The notes under the pieces were generated by a model, which worked only from the letters and a program-made list of their open reading frames with translations, was not told where the DNA came from and searched no databases. Below, piece after piece: positions 36,873-44,163 of a DNA stretch of 64,000 nucleotides. The stretch comes from Echinicola vietnamensis DSM 17526. GTDB lineage: Bacteria > Bacteroidota > Bacteroidia > Cytophagales > Cyclobacteriaceae. The stretch covers positions 2,234,001 through 2,298,000 of the forward strand of contig NC_019904.1 in assembly GCF_000325705.1 (NCBI RefSeq), given 5' to 3'. A program made the position numbers and the translations under genes. Every line of letters starts with the position of its first letter. The stretch's first letter is position 1.

Positions 36873-38391
36873 CACAACCGGAATGGAGCGAATTTTTCGC
36901 TCCATTTTTTATTTTTTTGCTTTGTAACTCCTTGTCTATCTGGTAGATAAAGATAACTAAGGAATTAATTCTTCCGGTTCGAGAATGCGTTTTTGAAAAA
37001 CCCAGTTTTTCGGGATATATCGAACCAATCAGCTGTCTTTTCTTTTGTATATCTCCGTTTTTATACACCTCACCGAGCTTTGAGAGCCGTTTTAGGGCTT
37101 TATCGACATAAATTTCAGGGTTCGACCGTCCGGTTGGGTTGGTAGCCGCCAATTGATCCTCCAAACGTATGATCTGTTTGTTGCATTCGGCTTTGATTTC
37201 CCGGTAATCTTCACCGTCTATATCTTCGGCCACCAATAAATCCCGGCTTCTTTTTAGCTTTTTGTGTTCTTCTTCCAACAAGCGGGCAATTTTTTTGCGC
37301 TCAATCCCTTCATCTTTGAAGTGGTACTTAAAAAAATTGTGGAGGATCTTACTGTAGATTTCCTGTCTTCCTTTTTTGAGCGTAAAGCGGTTCATCTCTT
37401 TGGCTATATACTCATTGAACACCGGGGCTTTTTCCCTGTACCCACATTCGGATGTACAGTGGTAATAATAATAGCGCTTGCTTCTTCCCCGAGAGCCGCT
37501 ACCGGTCAACACCTTCCCACATTCTGGACAGATCAAAAAACCTCTCAGGGGCAGGTGCTCATCGGACACCACACGGGGCCGGTACTTCTTTCTTCCGGTT
37601 TCTTCGAGAATATTCTGTACCCTGTAAAAATCTCCTTCGGAGACCAAGGCTTCATGTTGGCCATTGACAAATTGTTCCTCTTCATCTTTATGGGCCGGGA
37701 CAAATATTTTCCCGCAGTAGATGGGATTGCGGATAGCCTCGTAAAATTGGGCACGGCCCAACTTCAAGCCATCTTCCTTTAACTTTTGCCAAACATGTTT
37801 CGCAGGGTATTGACTTTGCAGGATCGTTTGAAACGCCCTTTTCATCATGGTTGATGCGGGTTTTACCGGGGCAATAAATTTTTTGGAACCTTCCATTCTA
37901 TTGATATAACCGAAGGGAGCTTTTCTCAGGTGCCGGCCTTCCTTTTGAGCTCTTCGCATTCCATAGAAGATATTCAGGGCGCGCCGGTCATTTTCCACTT
38001 CGGGTGCGGCCAGGTAAATGGCCAGCATCATTTTGTTTTCCGGTATTTCCAAATCCAGGGGTTGTTCAATGGCTTGCGGCTCTATACCCAATTTACGGAG
38101 GGTGTTGATCATCTGGTAGGCATCCCCGGCATTCCGGCTAAAGCGGTCCCACTTGGTAAAAAGTACTTTATTCACCCCTCTTCCCCTGCTTTTTTTCAAG
38201 TACGTCAGCATCTTCTTCCACTCAGGGCGATTGAATGTCTTGGCCGAATGGTCTTCAAAGATCACTTTTCTTACCTTGATATTGTGATGGTCACAATATT
38301 TCTTCAGCACTTCTTCTTGACTCCGTTGGGAATATCCTTTGTCGGCCTGTTCATCGGTACTTACACGGATGTAGAGGTCAGCTACTTTCAT
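36826..38391 (-). CDS. Serine site-specific recombinase with recombinase and zinc-ribbon domains
   Basis: Encodes 521 residues. Resolvase domain at about 3-150 with the catalytic serine in YIRVSTDEQ (Ser11) and later FTKWDRFSRNAGDAYQM; Recombinase domain around 165-270 (AFQTILQSQYPAKHVW); zinc ribbon CPECGKVL...CTSECGY near 288-320; then a long coiled coil (RKKIARLLEEEHKKLKRSRD). Such large serine recombinases integrate and excise mobile elements. The last about 20 residues (CVENIGFEPMTSTLPV) are simply the reverse strand of the tRNA, so the natural C-terminus was probably set by the attachment site. Its start overlaps a 60-residue gene by 14 bases. Confidence 0.9.
   Translation of the reverse strand: MKVADLYIRVSTDEQADKGYSQRSQEEVLKKYCDHHNIKVRKVIFEDHSAKTFNRPEWKKMLTYLKKSRGRGVNKVLFTKWDRFSRNAGDAYQMINTLRKLGIEPQAIEQPLDLEIPENKMMLAIYLAAPEVENDRRALNIFYGMRRAQKEGRHLRKAPFGYINRMEGSKKFIAPVKPASTMMKRAFQTILQSQYPAKHVWQKLKEDGLKLGRAQFYEAIRNPIYCGKIFVPAHKDEEEQFVNGQHEALVSEGDFYRVQNILEETGRKKYRPRVVSDEHLPLRGFLICPECGKVLTGSGSRGRSKRYYYYHCTSECGYREKAPVFNEYIAKEMNRFTLKKGRQEIYSKILHNFFKYHFKDEGIERKKIARLLEEEHKKLKRSRDLLVAEDIDGEDYREIKAECNKQIIRLEDQLAATNPTGRSNPEIYVDKALKRLSKLGEVYKNGDIQKKRQLIGSIYPEKLGFSKTHSRTGRINSLVIFIYQIDKELQSKKIKNGAKNSLHSGCVENIGFEPMTSTLPV
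36882..36918 (+). terminator. Intrinsic terminator after tRNA-Ala
   Basis: AATGGAGCGA (36882-36891) and TCGCTCCATT (36897-36906) form a perfect 10-bp stem with a 5-nt loop followed by TTTTATTTTTTT. It ends the tRNA transcript and lies inside the 3' part of the antisense recombinase frame. Confidence 0.85.
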
Positions 38392-38560
38392 TTTCTACAA
38401 CAATTTGATTTACAGCTAATTTAGCGAAAAAACACATTAAATCCAATACTTTCTTGGATTCATCCAATGATATGTCTTCACCATGTTTCTTTAATATTCT
38501 TTGTACTTCCCGGGGAGTAACACCGCACTTTTGGGCATCCAATTTATCAAAATCATACAT
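38378..38560 (-). CDS. Small protein coupled to the recombinase
   Basis: Encodes 60 residues (MYDFDKLDAQKCGVTPREVQ). Its stop overlaps the recombinase start by 14 bases, so the two are translationally coupled. The sequence is helical and acidic/lysine-rich with GVTPREVQRILKKHGEDI, which could be a short helix-turn-helix; no known family recognised. Likely a recombination accessory or regulator of the recombinase. A 47-nt element shared with the tra operon promoter lies directly upstream (38566-38612). Confidence 0.7.
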   Translation of the reverse strand: MYDFDKLDAQKCGVTPREVQRILKKHGEDISLDESKKVLDLMCFFAKLAVNQIVVENESS

Positions 38561-38565
38561 ACCCT

Positions 38566-38612
38566 AAAAGTGGACTTTATGCCCCGGAAATATTCACACT
38601 GTCATCCGAAGG
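38566..38612 (-). repeat. 47-nt repeated leader element, copy B
   Basis: Aligns without gaps to 58897-58943 at 36 of 47 positions; the strongest part is TTCACACTG-CA-CCGAAGG on the plus strand (38593-38612, 18 of 20). It sits just upstream (minus sense) of the small gene that precedes the recombinase, as copy A sits upstream of the tra operon. Confidence 0.65.
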
Positions 38613-38643
38613 TGTATTAGGTGCTCAGCATAAAAAGGGGGCT

Positions 38644-39105
38644 TTACAGCTCCCCATTATCGGCAAAGGAATAATATCCTTCCCGGGTTATGATCAAGTG
38701 GTCCAGTACGGATATATCCAAAAAACTTCCGGCTGCGGCCAGTTTATCGGTCAATTTTTTGTCCGGTTCACTTTTGTCCAGGGTGCCCCCCGGATGGTTA
38801 TGGGCCAAAATTATGGCGTTTGAAGCGGTTTTCAGCGCTACGGCAAAGATCACCCTGGGATCGGCCATGGTTCCGCTTCGACCTCCTACACTGGCATTGA
38901 ATATTCCCAGCACCCTATTGGCAGAGTTCAGCAGGAGTACTTTGAATTCCTCCACAAATTCGATTTGGCCTTTGTCCCAATGCTCCATTAATATTTTATA
39001 GGCGTGGGCACTTTTGGTAATTTTGGGCCGTTCATTTGCTTTGAGCTTATTGCGGTAGGTCAGTTTGACTTCGGCGGCTTTCCATTGATTTTTTGACGTT
39101 TCCAT
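38644..39105 (-). CDS. radC: RadC-like JAB/MPN domain protein
   Basis: Encodes 153 residues, the short mobile-element form of RadC lacking the N-terminal helix-hairpin-helix part. The MPN metal site is visible as AIILAHNHPGGTLDKSEPD (HxHPxG...SxxD) around residues 108-126, with VEEFKVLLLNSANRVLG before it. RadC homologues on mobile elements are common; they may be metalloproteases or nucleases, but their function is not settled despite the name. It lies between the recombinase block and DUF932 gene on the same strand. Confidence 0.85.
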   Translation of the reverse strand: METSKNQWKAAEVKLTYRNKLKANERPKITKSAHAYKILMEHWDKGQIEFVEEFKVLLLNSANRVLGIFNASVGGRSGTMADPRVIFAVALKTASNAIILAHNHPGGTLDKSEPDKKLTDKLAAAGSFLDISVLDHLIITREGYYSFADNGEL

Positions 39106-39173
39106 AATCTTCTTGATTTAAGTTAAACATGAATTATGGTGCCGCCACAGGCCCTTTGCGAGCAAGGCCATGA

Positions 39174-39224
39174 GGAAACGGAATAAATGAAAGGGCGGAG
39201 CCGCCGGGCAGGTGTTTATGCCGT
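39174..39224. repeat. Conserved hairpin element, copy 1
   Basis: GGAAACGGAATAAATGA followed by a GC-rich core and GTGTTTATGCCGT. ACGGAATAAA (39178-39187) pairs with TTTATGCCGT (39215-39224), nine of ten. The same two words recur at 40650-40699 on the other side of the DUF932 gene. Confidence 0.6.
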
Positions 39225-39372
39225 AGTCTCATGTGTCGCCTCCGAGCAAACGGGCCTAACTTTGTACCGTAATTGATGATGAGACTTGAAAGAATGCCCT
39301 TTAGCCTTTTTGAGCGTCGTGTTCTATTATTGGACATGGTTTTTCCCGATCAAAAAGTGAAACCTTTCTTTG

Positions 39373-39398
39373 CTTCTTTCTTGGTCCCAAGAAAGAAG
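39373..39398. repeat. Perfect 12-bp palindrome
   Basis: CTTCTTTCTTGG (39373-39384) and CCAAGAAAGAAG (39387-39398) with a 2-nt centre. Placed directly beyond the terminator of the DUF932 gene. Could be a second terminator, protein-binding site or insertion scar; similar palindromes are common in Bacteroidetes intergenic DNA. Confidence 0.5.
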
Positions 39399-39400
39399 GC

Positions 39401-39437
39401 CTTGAAAAAGAAAAGCCGGGGCAGGTTGCGCCCCGGC
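39401..39437 (-). terminator. Intrinsic terminator of the DUF932 gene
   Basis: GCCGGGGC (minus strand; plus arms 39415-39422 and 39430-39437) pairs perfectly over 8 bp with a 7-nt loop and is followed by TTTTCTTTTT, 7 bases after the DUF932 stop codon. Confidence 0.85.
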
Positions 39438-39443
39438 CGGGGA

Positions 39444-40508
39444 TCAGTCCAACACTTCCTCCCCATGTTTCACGAACTCCCCGCACAGGTTAAATGCCCG
39501 TTGTCCTTTAATTTGCGCAGTACCGCCCAATAGGATGGATTTGGTTTTGTCCTCCTCGGATTTAAAGGACCGCACATTTTGAAAATACCCGGTGACGGCG
39601 TTGTATGCTCCAAACACCGTCCCCTTAGTGGTGGGCATTTGCTGGGCTTCACTCATGAGGGCATAGGCAAAGGCATCTTCACATTGGTTTTTAAAGTTGG
39701 CGGAAAGCTCTTCTACCTCGCCCTTATGCAGCTTGTCCAGGGTTTCCTTATTGGGTGCCAAGGCCTGTTGAATAAGACGCTTCACCTGTCGGTCGGTGAT
39801 ATTCACTTTAGTCCACCGGTCAAAGGTTTGCTGCATGGCCTTTGCCGATTGGGTTACGATCCCCATGAGTTTGTGTGCCTGTGCCAGGCGTTCTTTTGCC
39901 CCGGAAGTATGTCGAATCCTGACCACCCGGGACAGTTTGCCCATGGCCGCATTCAAGGTGTTCTGGCAAACGATCCGCACTGGCGTAAAGGCGGCAGTGA
40001 TGCTGCCCGTTCCATCGTGGGAGGTGGTCAAAAAGATGTACTGGTCGATCAGGTCGTCCTTGCCCACCCGGATATTGTCGGGCAGTTTGGCGGTGATAAA
40101 GATCCGCTCCCCATTGCCGAGGGCTCCGGCGGTTTCATATTTTACCCCTTTGCCTTCCTTGACAATGGCATCAAAAAAGGCGAAGGCATCGGCATTTTGT
40201 ACCACCTTGTAATCTTTGCCCACCACTCCCAATACGGTATGGTTGTCTTCCCGCAGGGTGGCAAAATGGGAATGAACGGGAAGTGTAGGGGCCTGATGGT
40301 TCAGGCCCTCTTTTCCCACGGCCATTTGGGAGGTGGTGGTAAACAAGGGTGTTTTGACCACCTTGTAATCCAGCCCGGCAAATTCGATGGCCTCTTTACT
40401 GGTGGGGTGTTCTTCCACCACCTGTCCAAGCTTGTGCCATGCGGGCTTTTTCACGGAGAAAAAGCTGTGGCGTCCTGTGCTTTCGTTGAAATGAATGTTG
40501 TGTCCCAT
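39444..40508 (-). CDS. DUF932 phage/plasmid-like protein
   Basis: Encodes 354 residues. Motifs GRHSFFSVKKPAWHKLGQVV near the start, DYKVVKTPLFT, VVGKDYKVVQNADAFAFFD around 95-115 and ITAAFTPVRIVCQNTLNAAM near 175 define DUF932 (TIGR03299), found on phages, plasmids and conjugative elements. No activity is established; suggested roles include anti-restriction or replication help, without proof. It has its own strong terminator and is framed by two copies of a conserved hairpin. Confidence 0.85.
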   Translation of the reverse strand: MGHNIHFNESTGRHSFFSVKKPAWHKLGQVVEEHPTSKEAIEFAGLDYKVVKTPLFTTTSQMAVGKEGLNHQAPTLPVHSHFATLREDNHTVLGVVGKDYKVVQNADAFAFFDAIVKEGKGVKYETAGALGNGERIFITAKLPDNIRVGKDDLIDQYIFLTTSHDGTGSITAAFTPVRIVCQNTLNAAMGKLSRVVRIRHTSGAKERLAQAHKLMGIVTQSAKAMQQTFDRWTKVNITDRQVKRLIQQALAPNKETLDKLHKGEVEELSANFKNQCEDAFAYALMSEAQQMPTTKGTVFGAYNAVTGYFQNVRSFKSEEDKTKSILLGGTAQIKGQRAFNLCGEFVKHGEEVLD

Positions 40509-40584
40509 GATTTTTACATTTTAAGGGTTAAAACTTGAATTCATTTCTTTCTGCCTGCTCAAAGAAAAAACTGCTGCAAAACAC

Positions 40585-40778
40585 ATTTTTTCAAAAGAAA
40601 ACCGGCAAAAAGAAAGCACGATAACAAGGGGCGGGGGTCATGGGCCAAAGGAAACGGAATAAATGAGGGCCATCTGGGCAGGACAAGTGTTTATGCCGTC
40701 CCTTTTGCCCCCATTTACAGCAATCCAATAGCCGCCCCTATCTTCGCTGCGTTTTTTGCCGGTTTTTTGAAAAAAATT
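40585..40778. repeat. Large inverted repeat enclosing hairpin copy 2
   Basis: The left arm contains TTTTTTCAAAAGAAAACCGG then CAAAAAG; the right arm reads GCGTTTTTTGCCGGTTTTTT then GAAAAAAATT. Reverse-complemented they align over about 25 bases with one 2-base gap, sharing TTTTTTCAAAA and AACCGGCAAAAA. The enclosed segment includes the conserved hairpin. Confidence 0.5.
40650..40699. repeat. Conserved hairpin element, copy 2
   Basis: GGAAACGGAATAAATGA at 40650-40666, GGGCAGG in the core and GTGTTTATGCCGT at the end; arms ACGGAATAAA and TTTATGCCGT pair as in copy 1, while the core differs. Confidence 0.6.
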
Positions 40779-40912
40779 GAATGAAAGGCATTCGCTTAAT
40801 GGATGGTAGCTTGATCCTTAAGAAAGAAAATGATCCCGCAGCAAGGATAGCAGCGGCATCCCCCGGAGGGCCGGGGATATAGCGGATAGCCTGGCCCGTA
40901 GGGGCTGCCCCC

Positions 40913-42730
40913 TTAATTTTCCAATTTTGCTATGCTGTGGTCCAACTCTTCTATCAATTCAATCAGATTAAATTTTCTCAATGGTTTGATCTCTTTGTCC
41001 AATGAAACTTTTAGAAAATCCTTCAACTCGGTCAAAAATGAGTGCTCTTCCGACAAGAAGTCTTTTATGGCACCCGGTGAATATCTTTTTTTTATAAGCT
41101 GACGCAAGACCCTTGTGGTGCTCCCCGGTGCTTTGAGTATAGCTTCTCCAAATTCTGTGGGGTTGGTGAAGCGAAAAATAAGAGGGTCGAATCGATATTT
41201 CTCAAAATAAGTATTTAGCTCGTTTTCATCCATTTTTAAAAGTTTATTTTCCCAGGTTTTTGATTTCTCTACCATTTCATTTCCAAAAATCTTATTGTGC
41301 ATTTTTTCTACTTCCTTTTTCATTTCCTCTACCCGCTCATCCTCATTGGTAAAGTGTAAAAGGTTTTCCAATAAGTGGTCATTAATTTTGGAATGATCAG
41401 CTGCCAATTCCAACCCTTTATTTAGACCTGTTTTTATCTCCTCTTCAGAATGGCCGATCAGGCCATTGTCACTAAAGAAATGGAAAAACAGCGTGATTTG
41501 GGGATATTGATAAATCGTGTATTTTCCTTTTACAGCATTTTCCCAGACTACATTCACCCATTTTTGAAATTCCTTGTCATCCATATCCCTGAATTGAAAA
41601 CGCAGTAACTTTTCAAACCCTATTTCATGGGGCTTCTTTTTCGGGGGAATTCTTTCTTTAATTTCTTTTATAAGGTCTTCTTTATCAAAGTACCCCGTCA
41701 GGATAAACTTAAAAATAGAGGGATAGAAGTGATACCACCTGGCATTTTGATGAATATATTTTTCGTAAAATTCAAAACTATAGTCTTTTTTCTCCTGTTC
41801 CTCTCCATTACTATTATCATAGGCCTGTTTTCGAAAGCCATATTCAAAGCTTATTTTATCCAGGTCCCTTGTTTCTTTAAAGTCCTTTAACCCACCGTTT
41901 TTAAACTCAAATACAATTAAAGCGGTAAACAGCAAGATTTCCTGTTGGTAGTCTTTTTCCTGTATGGAAAGTACTTCCGGGGCTATTCTATCGAGAATAT
42001 AGGTCCAGAACATCAATACCCTTAAGTTTTTCACCTGGTATTCCTGCAAAAAATCCGTGATAAAGTTTTTATGTTCCTTAAGTAGTTTTTCAAATGGGGA
42101 GTGGCCTTTTCTAGTTTGAGAAAGGATAGTAATTATTTCAGGTATATCCACTTCAAATCCCAACACCCTGGAAATTACTTTTTCTTTCTTCTTGTTGTAT
42201 TCCTCCACCTCTTTTTCAGGTATTTCCGATTCATCGGCCATTATAATGGTTTTTAGAAATTGGTGTTCCAAAAAGCGATTAATAAAGCCCAGGGATTCGG
42301 CAATGGGTAGCTTACACCTTTCAAGATCATCAAAACAGACCACATACTTTTCCATTGGAATTTTTGATAATCCCATTCCTCTGATAATATCTCCAAGACC
42401 ACTGTCAATTGCTTTTTGTGTTGTGATATTTAATCCTGTGAGGGCTGTTCCGATCACATTATTCCAGAATTTCGCCTGTTTCCCTCGTACACGAGCCAAA
42501 AATGCAACGATTGTTTGTTGCTCCATATCTTTAATAGAGTTAATTCCGTTCAGGGAAACATATACTGGGATCAATTTATTTTCCTTCACCAAATCCTCGA
42601 GGTGATTTTTCCAAAAATGGGTTTTTCCACTTCCCCATTTGCCATTGATCAAAATTGCACCGACTGGTCGTTCTTTTAAATATTCTACGACGACATTACT
42701 TACGTTGGCAATTTCTAATTGATTATCCAT
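40913..42730 (-). CDS. KAP family P-loop NTPase
   Basis: Encodes 605 residues. Walker A GKWGSGKTHF at 30-39 and Walker B YVVCFDDLERC near 128-138 match the KAP NTPases (KAP_NTPase, STAND-like), which occur in phage exclusion (PifA) and other membrane-associated defence proteins. Here no obvious transmembrane helix is inserted in the N-terminal P-loop domain; the C-terminal about 380 residues are helical and unassigned. It is third in a minus-strand operon after an 85-residue membrane protein and a beta-barrel-like protein (26-base gap), a pairing I do not recognise from known systems. Probable anti-phage effector or sensor. Confidence 0.8.
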   Translation of the reverse strand: MDNQLEIANVSNVVVEYLKERPVGAILINGKWGSGKTHFWKNHLEDLVKENKLIPVYVSLNGINSIKDMEQQTIVAFLARVRGKQAKFWNNVIGTALTGLNITTQKAIDSGLGDIIRGMGLSKIPMEKYVVCFDDLERCKLPIAESLGFINRFLEHQFLKTIIMADESEIPEKEVEEYNKKKEKVISRVLGFEVDIPEIITILSQTRKGHSPFEKLLKEHKNFITDFLQEYQVKNLRVLMFWTYILDRIAPEVLSIQEKDYQQEILLFTALIVFEFKNGGLKDFKETRDLDKISFEYGFRKQAYDNSNGEEQEKKDYSFEFYEKYIHQNARWYHFYPSIFKFILTGYFDKEDLIKEIKERIPPKKKPHEIGFEKLLRFQFRDMDDKEFQKWVNVVWENAVKGKYTIYQYPQITLFFHFFSDNGLIGHSEEEIKTGLNKGLELAADHSKINDHLLENLLHFTNEDERVEEMKKEVEKMHNKIFGNEMVEKSKTWENKLLKMDENELNTYFEKYRFDPLIFRFTNPTEFGEAILKAPGSTTRVLRQLIKKRYSPGAIKDFLSEEHSFLTELKDFLKVSLDKEIKPLRKFNLIELIEELDHSIAKLEN

Positions 42731-42756
42731 AGTGTATGCAGGTATGCGGATTTTCT

Positions 42757-43650
42757 TTAAATTTTAATATTCAACCCTATCAATAATCTCCCGGTATCTG
42801 TAAAAGAGTTGGTCGGATCATTCCCCTGAGAATATTCCAGTCCAATTCCAAGGTTACTTTTTCCCGTGGGATAGACGTTTATCCCCATCGACATCCAGTC
42901 CACACTTCCCAGTTGGTACAGGTCGTCCTGTAGAGAGAGGCGATAATTATATTCAAAAGTGAGTTGAAGATATTCTTTGCTCAACGCAGGTATTGGCCAC
43001 AACTCCATAAACAGGCGGTTAGACCAATAGGAGGATTCTCCCAGGGAGCCCTTCGTGTCCGCATACCGTTCATATCCCGAATAAACAAAGTACCGAAATA
43101 TCAGGCTACCATTGTTAGCCCTCGCATTTCCCCCTGGCAAAAATGGACGGGCACTGAAAAGACTAAAATAAAGCTGATAGTTCATAGTATTCAGGTCGTT
43201 GACTTTATCCCTTTTGTAGTCCACTGATCCCTGGAACCAAGGGGCAAGGTTCCATCCTTCTGTCACAGGCGTTTTATATGGGACTGGAAAAAACTCCATG
43301 TTAACCCCGGCAGAGAGGGCATCTTTTTCGTCTTCTTCACTCGTGTTTTTATGATATTCTACTTTTGGATAAAAAAGTAGAGATGTTTTATCATTGAAAG
43401 AGGCATTTTTAAACACGTCCCATTCAGATATTTTAAGCCCCATATCTACAGTTAGGAAATTGACGTTGTTCTTGGTGTCCCTGTTAAAAAATACGCTTGC
43501 AGGCTTTTGCTCTTCTTTCGATGATCCGGAGTAGGTCTTACGAAGTCCAATATTAGCTTTTTGCAGCCACTCGATAGGATCTGTTTTATCCTCTTGTTGT
43601 CCCATTACCGTAAAGGGCAAGAGGCAAAAAAATAGATAAAGTCTTTTCAT
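42757..43650 (-). CDS. Exported beta-barrel-like protein in KAP operon
   Basis: Encodes 297 residues with a signal peptide (LYLFFCLLPFTVMGQQ). The mature part is rich in alternating aromatic/polar strands (LTVDMGLKISEWDVF, LAPWFQGSVDYKRD, YLQLTFEYNYRLSL, MGINVYPTGKSNLGIGLEYSQG) and ends LLIGLNIKI, consistent with an outer-membrane barrel. No specific family recognised. It starts 2 bases after the 85-residue gene and ends 26 bases before the KAP NTPase gene; the tight spacing argues for a shared function. Confidence 0.7.
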   Translation of the reverse strand: MKRLYLFFCLLPFTVMGQQEDKTDPIEWLQKANIGLRKTYSGSSKEEQKPASVFFNRDTKNNVNFLTVDMGLKISEWDVFKNASFNDKTSLLFYPKVEYHKNTSEEDEKDALSAGVNMEFFPVPYKTPVTEGWNLAPWFQGSVDYKRDKVNDLNTMNYQLYFSLFSARPFLPGGNARANNGSLIFRYFVYSGYERYADTKGSLGESSYWSNRLFMELWPIPALSKEYLQLTFEYNYRLSLQDDLYQLGSVDWMSMGINVYPTGKSNLGIGLEYSQGNDPTNSFTDTGRLLIGLNIKI

Positions 43651-43652
43651 TT

Positions 43653-43910
43653 CTAAATTTTTGATTTTACCAGTTCGACAAGTTGATGCACCGTGAGACC
43701 CGACTTGGTCAATTCGGGTTTAGTAATGGTCTGTTTACTGTTATAGGATTTGATCACTCCCCGCAAGGCCATGGCCAGGTAGGTCATCGCCGCTCCCTGA
43801 ATCTTCAGGGGTGGTCCTGAAAGAGTATAATCCATTTGGATTAAAACGACGTCTATTCCAGCAATAGCCCCAATAATGGTGACGACGGTATTTTTAATAT
43901 CGGCTGCCAT
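43653..43910 (-). CDS. Small protein with one hydrophobic segment, first gene of the KAP operon
   Basis: Encodes 85 residues. A hydrophobic N-terminal stretch (about 7-25, TVVTIIGAIAGIDVVLIQM) and a second amphipathic stretch (YLAMALRGVIKSY) suggest membrane association, as in small holin-like or toxin-like proteins. The C-terminus is soluble with LTVHQLVELVKSK. Not a family I know. Placed first in the operon, 2 bases before the beta-barrel gene, and 48 bases downstream of a perfect AT-rich palindrome. Confidence 0.65.
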   Translation of the reverse strand: MAADIKNTVVTIIGAIAGIDVVLIQMDYTLSGPPLKIQGAAMTYLAMALRGVIKSYNSKQTITKPELTKSGLTVHQLVELVKSKI

Positions 43911-43957
43911 ATCATTCGAGTTTAATGTTTGTGTAAATTAAAAGTAATTAAGGGTGA

Positions 43958-43985
43958 ATAAAATACCTTTTTTAGGGTATTTTAT
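43958..43985. promoter_or_regulatory. Perfect 10-bp palindrome upstream of the KAP operon
   Basis: ATAAAATACC (43958-43967) and GGTATTTTAT (43976-43985) with an 8-nt spacer, 48 bases upstream of the first gene of the KAP operon. A plausible operator; also could be a weak terminator for a transcript coming from the helicase side. Confidence 0.5.
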
Positions 43986-44163
43986 AAGGAGGGAGAACCA
44001 ATGTTACGATTTATATTGAGAATTAGGACTTGACTGTTTAGCTGACTATTTGATTTGAGGGAAAATAAGAACTAAATCTGAATTCAGAAGTCTAAAAAAT
44101 GGGGAGTGTTAGGGAATGTTATCCCACCTCTGTCCTTTCCAAGGGGCTAGCCCATCCCTTGCT

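Larger units (their letters stand above)
39106..39443. other. Intergenic region with repeated hairpin and palindrome
   Basis: 338 bases with no gene. Holds the first copy of a conserved hairpin (39174-39224), a perfect 12-bp palindrome (39373-39398) and the terminator of the DUF932 gene (39401-39437), each listed separately. Confidence 0.6.
40509..40912. other. Intergenic region with nested inverted repeats
   Basis: 404 bases without a gene, upstream of DUF932. Holds a large imperfect inverted repeat (40585-40617 with 40749-40778) with the second conserved hairpin (40650-40699) between its arms. Toward the right is a GC-rich stretch preceding the KAP gene stop. Confidence 0.6.

Noticed and set aside
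39579-40538. Long plus-strand frame (319 codons) opposite the DUF932 gene
   Set aside because: It is the antisense shadow of a gene with clear family motifs; its translation shows no recognisable domain.
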